Source: Uloborus plumipes (Eukaryota > Arthropoda > Arachnida > Araneae > Uloboridae). From it: a DNA stretch of 64,000 bases. How positions within the stretch are numbered: the first letter of the stretch is position 1; the number at the start of each line of letters is the position of its first letter. The notes beneath the pieces are model-generated. The model worked only from the letters and a program-made list of their open reading frames with translations. It was not told the DNA's origin and did not search any database. The stretch spans positions 1 through 64,000 of the forward strand of contig JAXGGA010003413.1 of assembly GCA_038373865.1 (NCBI GenBank), read 5' to 3'. Made by a program: the position numbers and the translations under genes. This document shows, piece by piece, positions 1 through 11,799 of this stretch.

Positions 1-617
1 TTTTTTTAAATAATTTAAATATGTAGGCAATTATGCTTGCTCTGAATGTTTATTTGTTAAAACCTAACTTACGATGCAGTATCAAAATGAAGCTTTCACA
101 TTCATTCATTATTTTATACTAAAAGGATGTACGTTAAAACTTAAGATCACACGTATGAAAATTTCATTACAATTTCATTCTTTCTTTTTATTGGTTTTCA
201 TTGAAGTTTTTCTTATTATTTAAAACTTACTTTCTTTTTTAGATACTCTCTTAACAGGTTTCCTTGCTCATTATGTGGCTCCTCTGAACATCAATTTCGT
301 TTACATTTCAACTTCTATACAATAACTCGTCAAATTCTATCTCTAACATTCTTGTGTGAAATAATTTGCATGATATAGATGTTACTTTTCTCATTAGCTG
401 TTACGATTTCTTTTCTTCACTTATTTCTTCTCTTTATTTCGTTATCAGGTCACTTTATAAAAGACCTTACTTTTATATATGCAGTTAATTATTCAACATG
501 AGTTCAAGCCTCCTTCTGTCTTTCTAACTACGTTATTATAATATACTAGGTAAAGGAAATGTAATATATTTCTACTGAACCTGATGCACCTTTGCACAAA
601 TCCAATTTAATAACACA
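1..617. other. AT-rich non-coding stretch
   Basis: I see no open reading frame of note, no splice-flanked exon with recognisable coding content and no repeat structure here. It is AT-rich background sequence. Confidence 0.5.
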
Positions 618-1056
618 CTAATTTTTAGTGAAAATTGCACAGTTGCGAGGAAAACCTTTCCCTAGCAGCATCATCTCATCGGGCGATGATCGGCCATTCA
701 TCGAAACCCGATGAAATTCTCGTCGGCCGATGACCCAATCTGTCTCATCGGCCAAACAGAATCCGAGCAGCAAAATCCGATGAACTTTGCTCGAAATACG
801 ATGAGATTTGGAGCAATTTACGAGCAGAACAGTCCCGTGCCCATGAATTTCATCGAGAAACTTTATCTGTAGGATATCGTTTATCGATGGAATATAGCTC
901 GGCTTATTTTCATCGGAAAAGTTGATCCGAAGGATATTGATTTCCGATGAAAAGTAGCTCATCAAAAACCGTGCTCGGATACTGATGGAACGATGTCATC
1001 GTGCGTTACGGGATCAGTTTACGACGAGTTAGTTGATCGGCCGAGCAAAATCCGAT
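618..1056. repeat. GC-rich island dense in TCATCG/CGATGA motifs
   Basis: This block stands out from its AT-rich surroundings by its GC content and by a recurring hexamer. TCATCG or its reverse complement CGATGA occurs about 13 times between 670 and 1056, in both orientations, often extended to CATCGG or CCGATGA, with GAGCA/TGCTC scattered between. A 115-codon open frame runs on the minus strand, but its predicted peptide looks like nothing I know and is probably a by-product of the repeat composition. No clear terminal inverted repeat or target duplication was found. It may be an unclassified MITE or satellite-like fragment. Confidence 0.45.
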
Positions 1057-1079
1057 GAGTGGATGCTACTTGGTTTTTT

Positions 1080-3250
1080 TTTTTATATTTTTGGAGCAGG
1101 TAAATAAATATTATACTACAAAGTCTAGACATGTTTCCTAAACTTCAGAAAGAAGAAATTACTTCAACGCAGACTTCTTGCAGTTGGCACAATACATACA
1201 ATTTCAGATCACTAGAATGGTTAAGTTAGCCTCATATTACATTCCAATGATTTTGCATCTGCGATAAAAAGCTGATTAAGGCCTCTATCAATTAAATAAA
1301 CAAAACTTTACTGAATATACACGTAACAGTATTTTTCCATAAAAGGGAAAGCAATACTTGGTTTTAAGAGACACGTTTAATTTAAATGCTAACACAGAAA
1401 AGAAAAGGCTCAAACAAAATACAAACAATACACCAACTGATGTGCGTTTATTTCTGTACGTTATAACCTCATTGTTCAGCAGCAGTGATGCGTATTGAAA
1501 GTTAAGTCATCAAATGAAAGATTGGACACATTTCAATTTTACAATGGTATTAGACTGGTTTTATATATTTTTCCCTATTTTCTAAAAAGGTCTCTTATCA
1601 AATATGTAGTTCACAATTTTACTTGCATCACTGATTTTTCATCTAATCTACATTTTCAACTTTGGAAGCAGAGCAAAATCGACTATTCATGTTATAGCTC
1701 TTATGAATTTATTGCACAGTATAATCATCGGTTAAAGGATAATAGTGATTTTTACTCTAGTGCACGTTGTTTAAAAAAATACTAAACTGGAATTAATTTC
1801 CATATAATACGTATATGTTACCCTGAATACAAAAAGCAATTTCAAAACGTGAAACATAACGATTAGGGAAAAAATTAAACTGCGGAAAGCAAGCGATAAA
1901 TTTATTTGAACAAATGTAGAGGTATTTAATCTAAGTCATTAGCAGTTTCTTGTATTTCTGCATTTGACAATTGTGACACAAAATCGGAAGTAATTGTGTA
2001 GTATTTCTGTAACGTAAATCGCCGAATGGATTTTTGTTATTCAATGTTTTTAAATGCCTTAACGCTGGTAAAAGAGTGATTATCGGAAAATGTATTTGAA
2101 AATATTGTAAACTTTTCTTTTTACCGGAACTTAAAAAAAGAAAAAGAAAAAAAAAGAAAAACATATTTTTTCTTTTTCTTTTTAGTTGTTTTAATTTTTG
2201 TATTTATTAAAGCAAATCGACATATATTGCGCACAATGTTTAGGACACAGAACAGAAAACTGAGTTTTCTCACAGCTTTCATGTTGTGTGCCGAGCTTTT
2301 TCCACTGAAGAAGAGGCTCCATTGTAGCTCTTGTAACTATTTGCTGCACTTTCTACCTAATTTGTGCGTTATTTACGTTGGATTTAAACTTCAAGTATAT
2401 TTTAGCACAAAGCTTATTTAATCATTTTTCATTTAAAACATAATGCAGTTGTAATAAAATAAATTGTAATTTCGACCAGTAATGTATAAATATAGAAATA
2501 TGTATAGAAAACCAACAAACTTACAGTGTAAAGTTATAAAAGTAGTGTTATCATCAGCAATAAACATGTTTATTTATCGTCGATAAAATGTTTTCCCTGT
2601 TGTACAGTTGGAAAAATTATATTTGTATTTAAATTCAAGTCATTTAAATGGCATTGATACAATTTAATATTGAATGGCACATTAATATAAGAATTATATG
2701 TCACTAAAGCTTACCTTTTCAATGTTCTACAATGTATACTATTTACTTTTAGACTTGGACAGAGAAATATTATCTTCATGATTTTTGTTTTGTTTTTAAA
2801 GATAGTCTTACTTAAGCTAATACTTGGAGTCAGCTGATCTCTACTTTTTTGTACATTCATCATTGGCATTCACATATTGTGTAGTTAATCTTTTCATACT
2901 GCCTTGGTTATTTTTTTATGAAATTAATGACATTTTGCTTATTTTCTTATGCTTTTGCAATTGCACTTTAAACGGAAAGATGATCGAAAAGACGAAGTTT
3001 AAACTCCAGACATATCATAATACTCCATGAGCTTTCTCCATACAAAAGCCTGTTTTTATTTTTTGACATTGTTCCGTTCGTATTCTAAGTAGGGTGAGGA
3101 ATGCATTTCCTCTGCATTGAAGACCACACGCACAGAAATGTAAATCACATATTTCTTGGTATTCGAAGGGCGGGCCCCACAGTTTTCTTTCAGAAAGATT
3201 TGAAAAGATTTTTTCAAGTACATACCTTTTCTTCCACGGTGTATAATCAT
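1080..3250. other. Upstream region of cuticular gene 1, no gene seen
   Basis: The open frames here are short, AT-driven and unlike known proteins. A purine/pyrimidine low-complexity patch lies at 2128-2184, an A/G run followed by a T/C run that could fold back. Distal regulatory elements of the cuticular gene may lie here, but none can be assigned by eye. Confidence 0.45.
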
Positions 3251-3256
3251 AGCGAG

Positions 3257-3290
3257 TATATAAGGTAGCAAAAACGACTCACTATCATTC
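3257..3290 (+). promoter_or_regulatory. Core promoter of cuticular gene 1: TATA box plus initiator
   Basis: TATATAA lies at 3257-3263 and TCATTC, matching the arthropod initiator TCAKTY, lies at 3285-3290. The initiator A at 3287 is 30 bp downstream of the start of the TATA box, the expected spacing. The first in-frame ATG is at 3343, which gives a short leader of about 56 nt, as is common for cuticle genes. Confidence 0.75.
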
Positions 3291-3342
3291 ACAAGAGCAC
3301 CGTAGTTGTAATATTTTCGGTCGCAAAAGCACTACTTTCGCT

Positions 3343-6300
3343 ATGGCTTTACATATCTTCGGGTTATCTGTGGTTTCTCTTCTAGTTTTCGTCACCTGTG
3401 CCAAAGCTCAAGGTAAGATTATACCAACCATTTAATTACAAAGAAAAGTCGTTAACGTTATTTAAAAATTTATTTTTACAATTTATCACTATTGTATAAT
3501 GAATACAGGAGACTGAAATAAAGAGACGTTTTAGTCATTGCAGTTAATTTTCAAAAAATAATTGAGAAATCAGGTAATTAAAATAATAAGTGTAACTTTT
3601 GTTTAAGAAGTATGTACTTAGATTGTCTTTTTGATTTATCTCTAGATTATTGGGTGTACTATGTTCTCATATCAGCTATTGATTATTTGTCGCTTATATT
3701 TTAGTCAAATACAATTGAAATTGATATTCAGCTTCTAAAATAAAGTATTTTGAATGCGATAAAAATATTTTATCAAATAAAAAATAATTATGCTTAGCCA
3801 ATAATCATACTTAGGGCAAACATTTTAATCAGTAGCACTCTGCAATCCCCGTTTTCCTTACTTAATTACGTTTATTTCTACAAGGTGGATGTATGCTTGC
3901 AATATTGTTTATTATATTCTTTTTTATCTTTATACCGACTGAATAACGCGTAAAAACAAAATTTGTTAAGAAAGGATTTTTCCTACAGTATCTATACGCC
4001 TGGTTGATTTCGAAGTCTTAATGCTCACATAATTCAATAAATTGATTTTACACAGTGTCGGCGTTTATGATTTAAGATGGTAAACAAATAGATTTTTGCG
4101 TTATTCCACATTTTAATTACTAGAAGCTTATTTCATAGTTTGAGACACATATGTATATGCAGATGTTTTTGTAGCGAAATAGGGTATTGAAAGTAAAAAT
4201 TCCAATCAAATCTATTTTTATTAAAAAAACGTTAGGTTAAAAATTGTTTTATATTTTGCATAAGGTTATAGAAATGAGCTTAAAGAAAATATTTCCCTGA
4301 ATTATAGGTCATAGGTGTCTTATCATCTCGCATGATTGGTGTTGCTTTAATGAGACAGCTTTTTTTTTTTTCTTTTTTTAAAATTCAGCAACATTTTTTT
4401 ATTTACTGGATGTATTTCCTTTCTTTTAGCTGAGCAAGTCATTTGAAATTTTTATGCTTTAAAAGAGTAGGGTAAGATGCAACTTGAGGTTTTGTGCTGG
4501 AATTTAGTCACGTGATTTAAATTAAAACACAATAGTTAACTATGGATAACTCAAAGCTTTTAACATTCAATATTTCTTCATGTTGATCTTTTCACTGAGA
4601 CCCAACCTCGTGAGATCGCTGTACGAACATCCCATAATTCGAATGTTTATCCGATCATTCATTACTTCGACTTATGGAGAGTTGATACCAAGTGTACTTT
4701 AATCCATTAATGCCTGATATTTTTTTCCCAAAGATATTTTATATACTGGTTACAAACAGTGTTTAATGGACAGGAAAATAATAAAAAAATATTATGTAAA
4801 AATAATTGTTTTAATTGTTATTGTAAAAATAATAAATTTTCTTCTAAAATTTTTTTCTGCCCACGATATAATATTTAAAAAGACATTTTATAAGAAGAAA
4901 TAAAATCAACATTTAACATAAACTGGGAAGCTGGGAATAACTTTGAAAACCTAGCTTTTTGTTCTTAAGATTGTGAATGATGTAATTTTTGATAAAGATC
5001 ATATTAAAACTGCTACAGAACACACCTTACAATGGTTATATGCTGTAATCTGTTAATAACGAATTGAAACAATACCAAGGAACGAATTGAACACTATTAT
5101 TTGGTTGAAATGCTCATTTTGGGGAATTTCAGACCCTTTTTTGGACCGTCCCTAAAAAGGGACGCTAGGCATCAATGGGTTAATAATTTGCATAACCTAC
5201 CAAACAAACGTACCTTTAATTCGTTTAAAAATATATATTCTTGATTTTTTAAAAGCTCTTTTTTTCATAATGTACTGTTAAATGATTCTTAAAATAATGT
5301 GCTTTATTGCATGAGCAAAATGTAAATATTAACATTCAAAGTCTCGGGAGTTACAAGGTGGCACATAACCAAACATTTATCACAATGTCAAAGCGTAGAG
5401 CGCCATAAAATTATTTTTTTATAATGTTATTTTTTATATCATGTAACAGTGAGCTATAACCAAATACTGGTAAGTACCTTTTTTTAAGCCTTTAATACTG
5501 GTAAGTACCTTTTTTTAAGTTGACTTCGGTCAAATGTTACTTTTGTTAATTGTTCGTTTGTTTCACAATTGATGTTTTTTTATAATTGTAACCTGCCTTG
5601 CCATTAGAAATTTAAAAAAAAAAAAAAAAAAAAACCTTTTTTTAAGCATCAGCAAACACCTGGTACATTTTATTGAGCAACTGATTTTTTAAAAAAATAG
5701 TTTATGTAGTTAAAAATTGACTAAAAAATATTTATGCTGAAATAATAATCCTCCTAATGTAAATGATTTCATTTTACACACTTCACACATATAACTTGTA
5801 TACGAGTTTAGTGTTTGTTTTTATGTCCTACCTGTAAAACATCCAAAAAAAGAAAACTTTCGACCATGCAGTTTTCTTCTTTTTAATATCTGTTTAAGAT
5901 TTTTTTTTCTTTGACAAATGGGCCCAAATGCGATTTTGTAACCATATAGGCATAGTTTTATAATTTATCTACTAAGTCTTAGACAATTTCCTCAATTTGT
6001 TATACGAAACGCACAACTTTTAGTGATAGTAAATTCTGCTGTGTGTTATGAAAACGCTAATTAATTTAGAATGTTAAGAAATACGAGAGCAAATCATTAT
6101 TAATTATACTTATTTATATTAAATAAGGAAATACATCATAATGCAAATGAAATCAATGCAAAGCTAAATATTCTGTTCATCTTAAAAATAACGAGGAGTA
6201 TGTGAAGAGAATGTAGTACTTTAACTATAACTTAATAAATATTTTCAAATGAAATACATTTTCAATGAAGCTAAATTATGAATTCAAAATAATCTGTAAC

Positions 6301-9300
6301 ATTTTTCATTTACAAATCAAAACTTTAGATATTATGTGAAACGTTTAAACTTTTTAAGTCAACGTTCTTTAATTTAGAAGGATAAAACATGCCTTCAATT
6401 TCCTGTAATTTTAAATTGTATGGAATTTATGGAAAATATAGGAATCGTTGCATATTCACATACCCATTTATTCAAATTAAAAGTCTCCCAGAATGAAATT
6501 AATTCGATGCTCAAAATTCGTGACTCGATTGCGTTCTTCAGATTCGATTCGTTATTTGGATTTTGGATGTGTAATTTATACGTATTCATAAAAGATATTT
6601 AAACAAAGTATTGATATTGTCTGGAATCTAAATTAGTTAGAAATTCACAAGAGAATTGGACGATATCAGCGAAACATAAATTGCTGCAAGTTATTTGTTT
6701 TCATCACTTTTATTTCTATGTCTTGCGACGAGTACGGCACAACATCAAGAATTCTTTAAATAATGAATCAGCTCTTGTAAAAACAAAGAACATTTACTTA
6801 CAAATATGTTCCAGAAAATCGTTAACAACAGCTAAATACCCATAGCAATTGCGCAGATATCATTAAACATCGTAAACGCAGCAGTTAGCAAGTATTTCTA
6901 ATTATGGAAAAACACCAAGAAAAAGGTACAGCGCACTAGCTGCGCAATAACTGAGCTAAATTCATTTCTTAAACTCATAACGGACAGTGAGCTAGCTTCG
7001 GAGTGACTTTTTACATCTAGCATTGAAAACAAGTTCCAGCATTTTCTAAAGTTTATTAGGAGTTTTTTTTAGCTTCGCGTTATCTGTTAGGTTCAAAGTA
7101 CTATAATAACATGCTGGGCTTGAAAAGTTCGCAAATAACCCAAGGCCTGGCGACACTTGGCGATAGCTCGCCACATTTTGTAATAAAAATTGTTCACCGA
7201 AAATGGAAACAACTTGGCGACATCTATTGAACTTTTCTGAAGACTATTGGTGTATTGTTATATGTTCACAATCAAATTAAAAAAAACATACAGGTACTTT
7301 TTCAAGAACGAATGTAATAAAATGGGAAAATTATTGCATTAAACGCTAAATTTAGCACGATTACAAAAAATTAAGAAAACAGTAACTAGTATTTACTGAA
7401 TTTGTCTCAGTATGTATGCACGTTGTATGTATGTATTGAATTAAATATGAAAAACGAATTGTATATTGTTTCAGAGAACTTTACGACATTAAAATCAAAT
7501 TAAGATTAGTATTGTTAAATTAATTCTAAAATAGCCTTTCTAATTTTTTGCTATGTTTTCAAATATATATTGTGACATTGTTATCAAGTAATACGACAGA
7601 AACATTTAAGAATTTGGATTTTATTATTTATTTTAAGTTACGGAGGAAAAAATAGGTTGAAGCAATTGTAATTACATCATCAACATAGGTTTTAAAGTAA
7701 CACAAATTACTAAATATAAATATACTAGCTGACCCGGCGAACTCTGTTCCGCCTTAAAGTCAATAAATAAGCAAATTTTTAAATTTATTAAGCTTTTTTT
7801 ATTAGAAAAAATACAAAAAAAAAAGTACCTATATTAATCATTTATTATTGTTTTTGTATTTTAGTACATAGGTTGCTCTTCACTTAAGTACCTTGTGATA
7901 CAAAACATTTTTTGTTTTATTATCAGGCGCGAAAACAAACAACGCAGATGGTCTTCCGACCCGTGAACATGCCACATACAATTGACCATGGGGAAAACTG
8001 ATGTTCTAGATTCACACCACAAACTTTTAAGGATTTTCCTTGTGATTTGTTGATGGTCATGACAAATGCAAGACGGATCGGAAATTGAAGTCTTTTAAAT
8101 TCATACGGAATATCGGTTGGGATTATCGGGATCCTCAGAATGAGAACTTCCTCGCCTTTGAATTTTTCTTTCAGAATCGTTGCGTAAATTACATTGTTCA
8201 TCAATTTTCTAATCACCAAACGCGTACCGTTGCACAGTTTTGGTTGGTTTATGTTTCGAAGCATGATTACTACGGAGCCAACCTTTAGGCGTAAATTGTG
8301 TGGTGATAAAGTCAAATAACATTTAATACACCGGTAATTCACAACCTATTTTACGGCGCTCCGGAAGCTGTCAGAACATCTGCTTTATGTCACTCGGCGA
8401 CAGAGGCTCAAAAAAGGCTTAGTTAAAAAGACTGCTTATCAACTGACAGCTCCATCCATAAGTCCATTCACACAAACTTTTGTATATATAATAGTAGTAA
8501 GAAGAACAACCTCTTTAACTGCAGTCCAGGAGCTATCCCATCAAGCGCTTTCCACCTCTCAGCTTCAGAGGCGTAAAAACTCTTAAGTGACAATCGTTTC
8601 TGACAGCTTATCACATATAAATTTCAAGGGAAGTAACGCGTTTGTTTATAATTTACTTCACAAAAAAGTCAACACTCAACGCACCGCTAACTTACAACCT
8701 GTTGACTGCTCTCCGGAAGCTGCCAGAACGTGTGCTTTATGTCGCTCAGAAATGGAGGTGTTAGAAAAGGCTTAGGAAAAAGGCTTAGTCAATAAGAAAT
8801 GTTTTCTATTTACGTAACTGACACACATAAATTATAGCCTATGTCCGTCTCCTGGCTCTAAGCTACCTACCCACTAATTTTTAGCCATATGGGTACAGCC
8901 GTTCTTGAGTTATAAATAGTGTAACTAACACGACTTTCTTTTATATATATAGAATACACGTAAAACTTAATCAACGCTCAAGTAAAAGTTTGGTCTAGGA
9001 GTCAAACTTTTATTTCCTAAGGAAATAAATATGTAGAATTGGTAGTAAGAAATTGGTAAGTAAGAAATTGGGGGAAAAGTTAAGGGGTTACAGTACCTCA
9101 AAAATGACCAAAAGACCAAAAAAATTTTTATTGCTTATTTCAAAAGTAAAAGTTATTTAAAACACTCAGAAAAAAACAGCATTGTTCTAGCTAAATTATT
9201 TAAAAAGTTATGAGTGACTTTAAGGCATACATGCTATGTGTTCTAATGGAAAAGCCAAACTTTAAAGTGCTTTTTCTCGGTGATCAGTTTTTAGTGTTTC

Positions 9301-10664
9301 TATGTTACTAGAAATGCTAAGGAATTTTTTCTATTAAAGATATCACTTTAAAGCAATATTTTTTGCACTCAGGATAATATATTTAACAAAACTGTGCATG
9401 GAATAAGCGTTTTATAAATTACAAAAATTTTTAGGGTTTGTTAAACCTCGAAGAACAAAATTTTCTAAGATTTTTTTACATAAATGGTCACAAAATATTT
9501 TCTAATCAAAATATAAGAAAATGAATGCACAGATTTGTTGAGGTTTTCCTTGTGATCATTTCGCAAAAAGAAATTTTGAAATTAGTGCAGAAACAAAAAA
9601 GCCTTAGGGTTTTAAAAAAACTGAAATTTTCTTACATTTTTCAAATTTTCAAAAAATGTTTTCAAAATTTTTGATGTTTGAAAATAAATTATTGATTTTT
9701 AAACAAGTGCAGAAACAAATATTTCAAAGAATTAACTTTTTCACTTAAATTAAAGAAATTTGTTAGAAAGGTACTGTAACCCCTTAAAGGGATAACCTGC
9801 CCTTCTCCCTTTCCCTCTACAAAAAAAAAAAAGAAAGAAAGAAAAACGTATGTGCTTATTCTACGTCATAAACTCTATTCAATACAGAGTGTTCAGGGCA
9901 AACCCGTCAAGAAGGATACTAATTTCACCGTTGAAGCAAAATGAAAATATATTTAAACTCTTCACAATTAAACGAAATATTTAGCCAAAACGGTACAGTA
10001 CAATCACTTTTCTGGACAGGGGTGTCAAATATTTTATTATAGCTGCTAGAAATAAGATTAAACCGTTGTTAAATTACACAATTTCTGCTCTTGCAGACTC
10101 ATTCTATCAATCTTACTGTGTTTCTTATAATTGGAATGATATAGTACACAATTGAATTGGTGAGAGTAAAAACTACATCAGTCACAAGAATTCGAAAATT
10201 CGTTTTTTATAAAAACGAGTTGTGGGAAGCAAGATGCTTGTTGAAGTCAAAAATCACGTCACTCGGGTTATTAATTCGAAAGATACGGGACCTGTCATTT
10301 AAACGTTGACCTTAGAAACAATGCTAGAACTAAGACGTTTTTTCTCTTGGCTGAACAAGTTTTGGACTTACGTTGCTTTTGCCCTCACTGATTTAATTGA
10401 AGCTATCCAGAGAATATGTCGTAAAACAAGAAGAGCCAGTGCATTGGGCAATGTCTTGTCAAAACCTATGTCACGGTCAAGCATTTAGAGCCGTACTTTA
10501 CTCGCCAAGATATTATGATCCTATGCTGTTATGAAGCTGTCAAAATGATAAAACAACATTAGATATGTTTTAAAGTTTTTACACACGAGTCTCTTTTGTT
10601 ATGAACTTGTTTTACTTTTCAAAATTAGCATACGTGAGAAAATGTAAATAACAAAAAAAAAACT

Positions 10665-10696
<32 letters not shown>

Positions 10697-11743
10697 TATT
10701 GTAAGCTTGCTCTTTTGTTGATCATGTTTCATAACAAAAGTTATAAGCATTAAAAAAGGGAAACAAATACATGAAATCAGCCATATATTGAGATCGATGT
10801 AAAAGAAAAAAAATGAATAAATAAATAAAGCAAACAGTTTGAAACTGAAAAAAATGGATAGAAAATGTATTGAGGTCACGGTCATTTAAGTTTGTTGTGA
10901 TCTATAGAAAAAGATAAAAAAAAAGCTCCAAAAGCATTACGATACAAAAATCACGAAAAATAGTACCGTAGCGGGATATATTTATCTATGAAGCCAGTAT
11001 TCATGATATGTTGATACGCAAGGGAAACATAAAAGAAAATACAGTATTTTAATTTTCTTCCGTTTGTAGTAACTTTATTTTGCTTGTTTTGCAGACAGAA
11101 ACCTATATAGAACCAATGACGTCAAAGTTCTAGTCCCAACAACCCGACAGGCTCCTCCCACTCAACTACCAACATATCAGCTATTGCATACTAAGCTATA
11201 GCTGAGCTTAGAATGTGATCTTAAAAATAATACATTACTTTAATTTTCTTCCGTTCGTAGTAACTTTATTTTGCTTGTTGTTTTGCAGACAGAAACCTGT
11301 ATAGAACCAATGACGGCAAAGTTCTAGTCCCAACATCCCGACAGGCTCCTCCCACTCAACTACCAACATATCAGTTAAATGGACAAGCTCTCAACCTCAA
11401 CAAGTACCTCAATTCTGAGAACGAGCTTGAAAGCATCAAACCATACGAATTTGGATTTCAAATGAACGACGGTAACGGAACCACACAACACCGGCAGGAA
11501 GTCCGTAACGAAAATGGTGACGTAAGAGGAAGTTATGGTTACTTGGATCCATTCGGTATGTACAGAGAAGTGGAGTACTACACTGACGCAACTGGTTACC
11601 ATGCCAAAGTAAAATCCAACGAACCAGGACTTTTTAACAAAAATAGTGCTAACACAGTTTTTGTTGTGGAAAGTCCACCCAAGATGGCTATTATTCCTCA
11701 ACAACAACGCCCTCTGCTTTTTGTACCCAAAGCTGTTGTTTAG
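3343..11743 (+). CDS. Cuticular protein with chitin-binding (R&R) domain, two exons
   Basis: Exons are 3343-3412 and 11289-11743, joined by a 7.9-kb phase-1 intron with donor G|GTAAGA and acceptor TTTTGCAG|AC. The product is 174 residues. Residues 1-22 form a signal peptide (hydrophobic core LSVVSLLVFV, cleavage after AKA), so the protein is secreted into the cuticle. Residues about 24-74 are a low-complexity linker rich in P, Q and N. Residues about 75-137 are the Rebers-Riddiford chitin-binding domain, PF00379-like: PYEFGFQMNDGNGT, the aromatic series GSYGYLD, then VEYYTDATGYHAKV, ending in SNEPG, an arachnid hallmark. A hydrophobic and Q/P-rich tail ends in PKAVV. The known role of the family is binding chitin fibres and setting cuticle mechanics. 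The paralogue at 49637-55850 has the same structure. The intron carries several transposon insertions, and a duplicated partial exon 2 lies just upstream of exon 2. The assignment is firm at family level; the exact cuticle type is unknown. Confidence 0.93.
4703..5179. mobile_element. TTAA-flanked MITE (piggyBac-like), copy 1
   Basis: This 477-bp element lies in the cuticular gene 1 intron and has TTAA directly outside each end (4699-4702 and 5180-5183). Its terminal inverted repeats read roughly CCATTAATGCC at the left and GGCATCAATGGG at the right. It is closely matched in inverse orientation by 56531-57044, so it is a dispersed family and not a one-off. It has no coding capacity. TTAA duplication with CCC/GGG ends points to piggyBac-type mobilisation. 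The left end here has lost the first C bases, so this copy is older than the one at 56.5 kb. Confidence 0.8.
5184..7724. other. Intron sequence of cuticular gene 1, no gene seen
   Basis: AT-rich intronic DNA. A small direct repeat containing CTGGTAAGTACC plus a T run occurs twice near 5466-5519, and a 20-base A run lies near 5614. The short open frames around 6395-6602 are on opposite strands of each other and look random. Confidence 0.5.
7725..8953 (-). mobile_element. Truncated Helitron carrying a helicase remnant
   Basis: Read on the minus strand, the element starts with TC followed by a TATATATATAAAAG tract at 8953. It ends in CTAG at 7725-7728, followed by T. Just before CTAG lies a short hairpin from GGCGGAAC and GTTCGCC around an AGA loop. 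These are the Helitron signatures: a 5' TC, a 3' hairpin plus CTAG, and insertion before T. The base preceding the 5' TC is T and not the usual A. At about 1.23 kb it is far shorter than an autonomous element and keeps only the C-terminal part of the helicase. A degenerate internal duplication, sharing CTCCGGAAGCTG and a nearby GTGCTTTATGTC-like block, lies at about 8353-8430 and 8702-8790. Confidence 0.8.
7880..8342 (-). pseudogene. Helitron PIF1-like helicase, C-terminal fragment
   Basis: The conceptual product matches the end of Helitron Rep/helicase proteins. It has the LSPHNLRLKVGSVVIMLRN segment, then NGTRLVI, then the Pif1/RecD motif V-like MTINKSQGKSL, where canonical copies read MTINKSQGQ. 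A frameshift near 7975 moves the reading frame. In the alternative frame the usual tail FAPDNKTKN continues to a stop at 7880-7882. The Walker A and B region and the HUH Rep domain are absent. It cannot encode a working helicase and marks the family of the enclosing element. Confidence 0.8.
9084..9783. mobile_element. TTAA-flanked 700-bp inverted-repeat element
   Basis: TTAA precedes GGGGTTACAGTACC at 9084, and GGTACTGTAACCCC ends at 9783, followed by TTAA. The terminal inverted repeats are therefore perfect over 14 bp and sit inside duplicated TTAA sites (9080-9083 and 9784-9787). The interior is AT-rich with no coding capacity. TTAA targets are used by piggyBac and Kolobok superfamilies; the GGGG start does not decide between them by eye. 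Confidence 0.8.
9788..11047. other. Intron sequence of cuticular gene 1, no gene seen
   Basis: AT-rich intronic DNA with a run of about 30 T bases near 10666-10695. The open frames crossing this run are compositional artefacts. No transposon ends were recognised. Confidence 0.5.
11048..11201 (+). pseudogene. Duplicated 5' part of cuticular gene 1 exon 2
   Basis: Positions 11048-11180 repeat 11239-11374 almost exactly, covering the polypyrimidine tract, a TTTTGCAG acceptor and the first 86 or so coding bases of exon 2. If the acceptor at 11095 were used, exon 1 would continue in frame through a close copy of the mature N-terminus. It would then diverge and hit TAG at 11199-11201, giving about 58 residues with no chitin-binding domain. 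No matching donor follows, so inclusion means a premature stop. It is either a silent pseudo-exon or an alternative acceptor giving an unproductive or short secreted product. Confidence 0.75.
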
Positions 11744-11777
11744 AACATCAGTTGTAACACTTTCTTTTTGTTACTAG

Positions 11778-11799
11778 AATAAAATGTTTAAAAAATAAA
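11778..11799 (+). terminator. Polyadenylation signals of cuticular gene 1
   Basis: AATAAA occurs at 11778-11783 and again at 11794-11799, 35 and 51 bp after the stop codon. The short 3' UTR fits the compact exon structure of this gene family. Confidence 0.75.

Noticed and set aside
618..965. 115-codon minus-strand open frame as a possible small gene
   Set aside because: No signal peptide, domain or splice context; the frame follows from the local motif-rich GC composition.
7923..8342. Helicase-like frame as a functional host gene
   Set aside because: It is only the C-terminal part of a Helitron helicase, frameshifted, and lies between Helitron ends.
11375..11707. 110-codon minus-strand frame opposite the cuticular exon
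   Set aside because: It is the antisense shadow of exon 2 of cuticular gene 1; the + strand frame matches a known domain and has splice sites.
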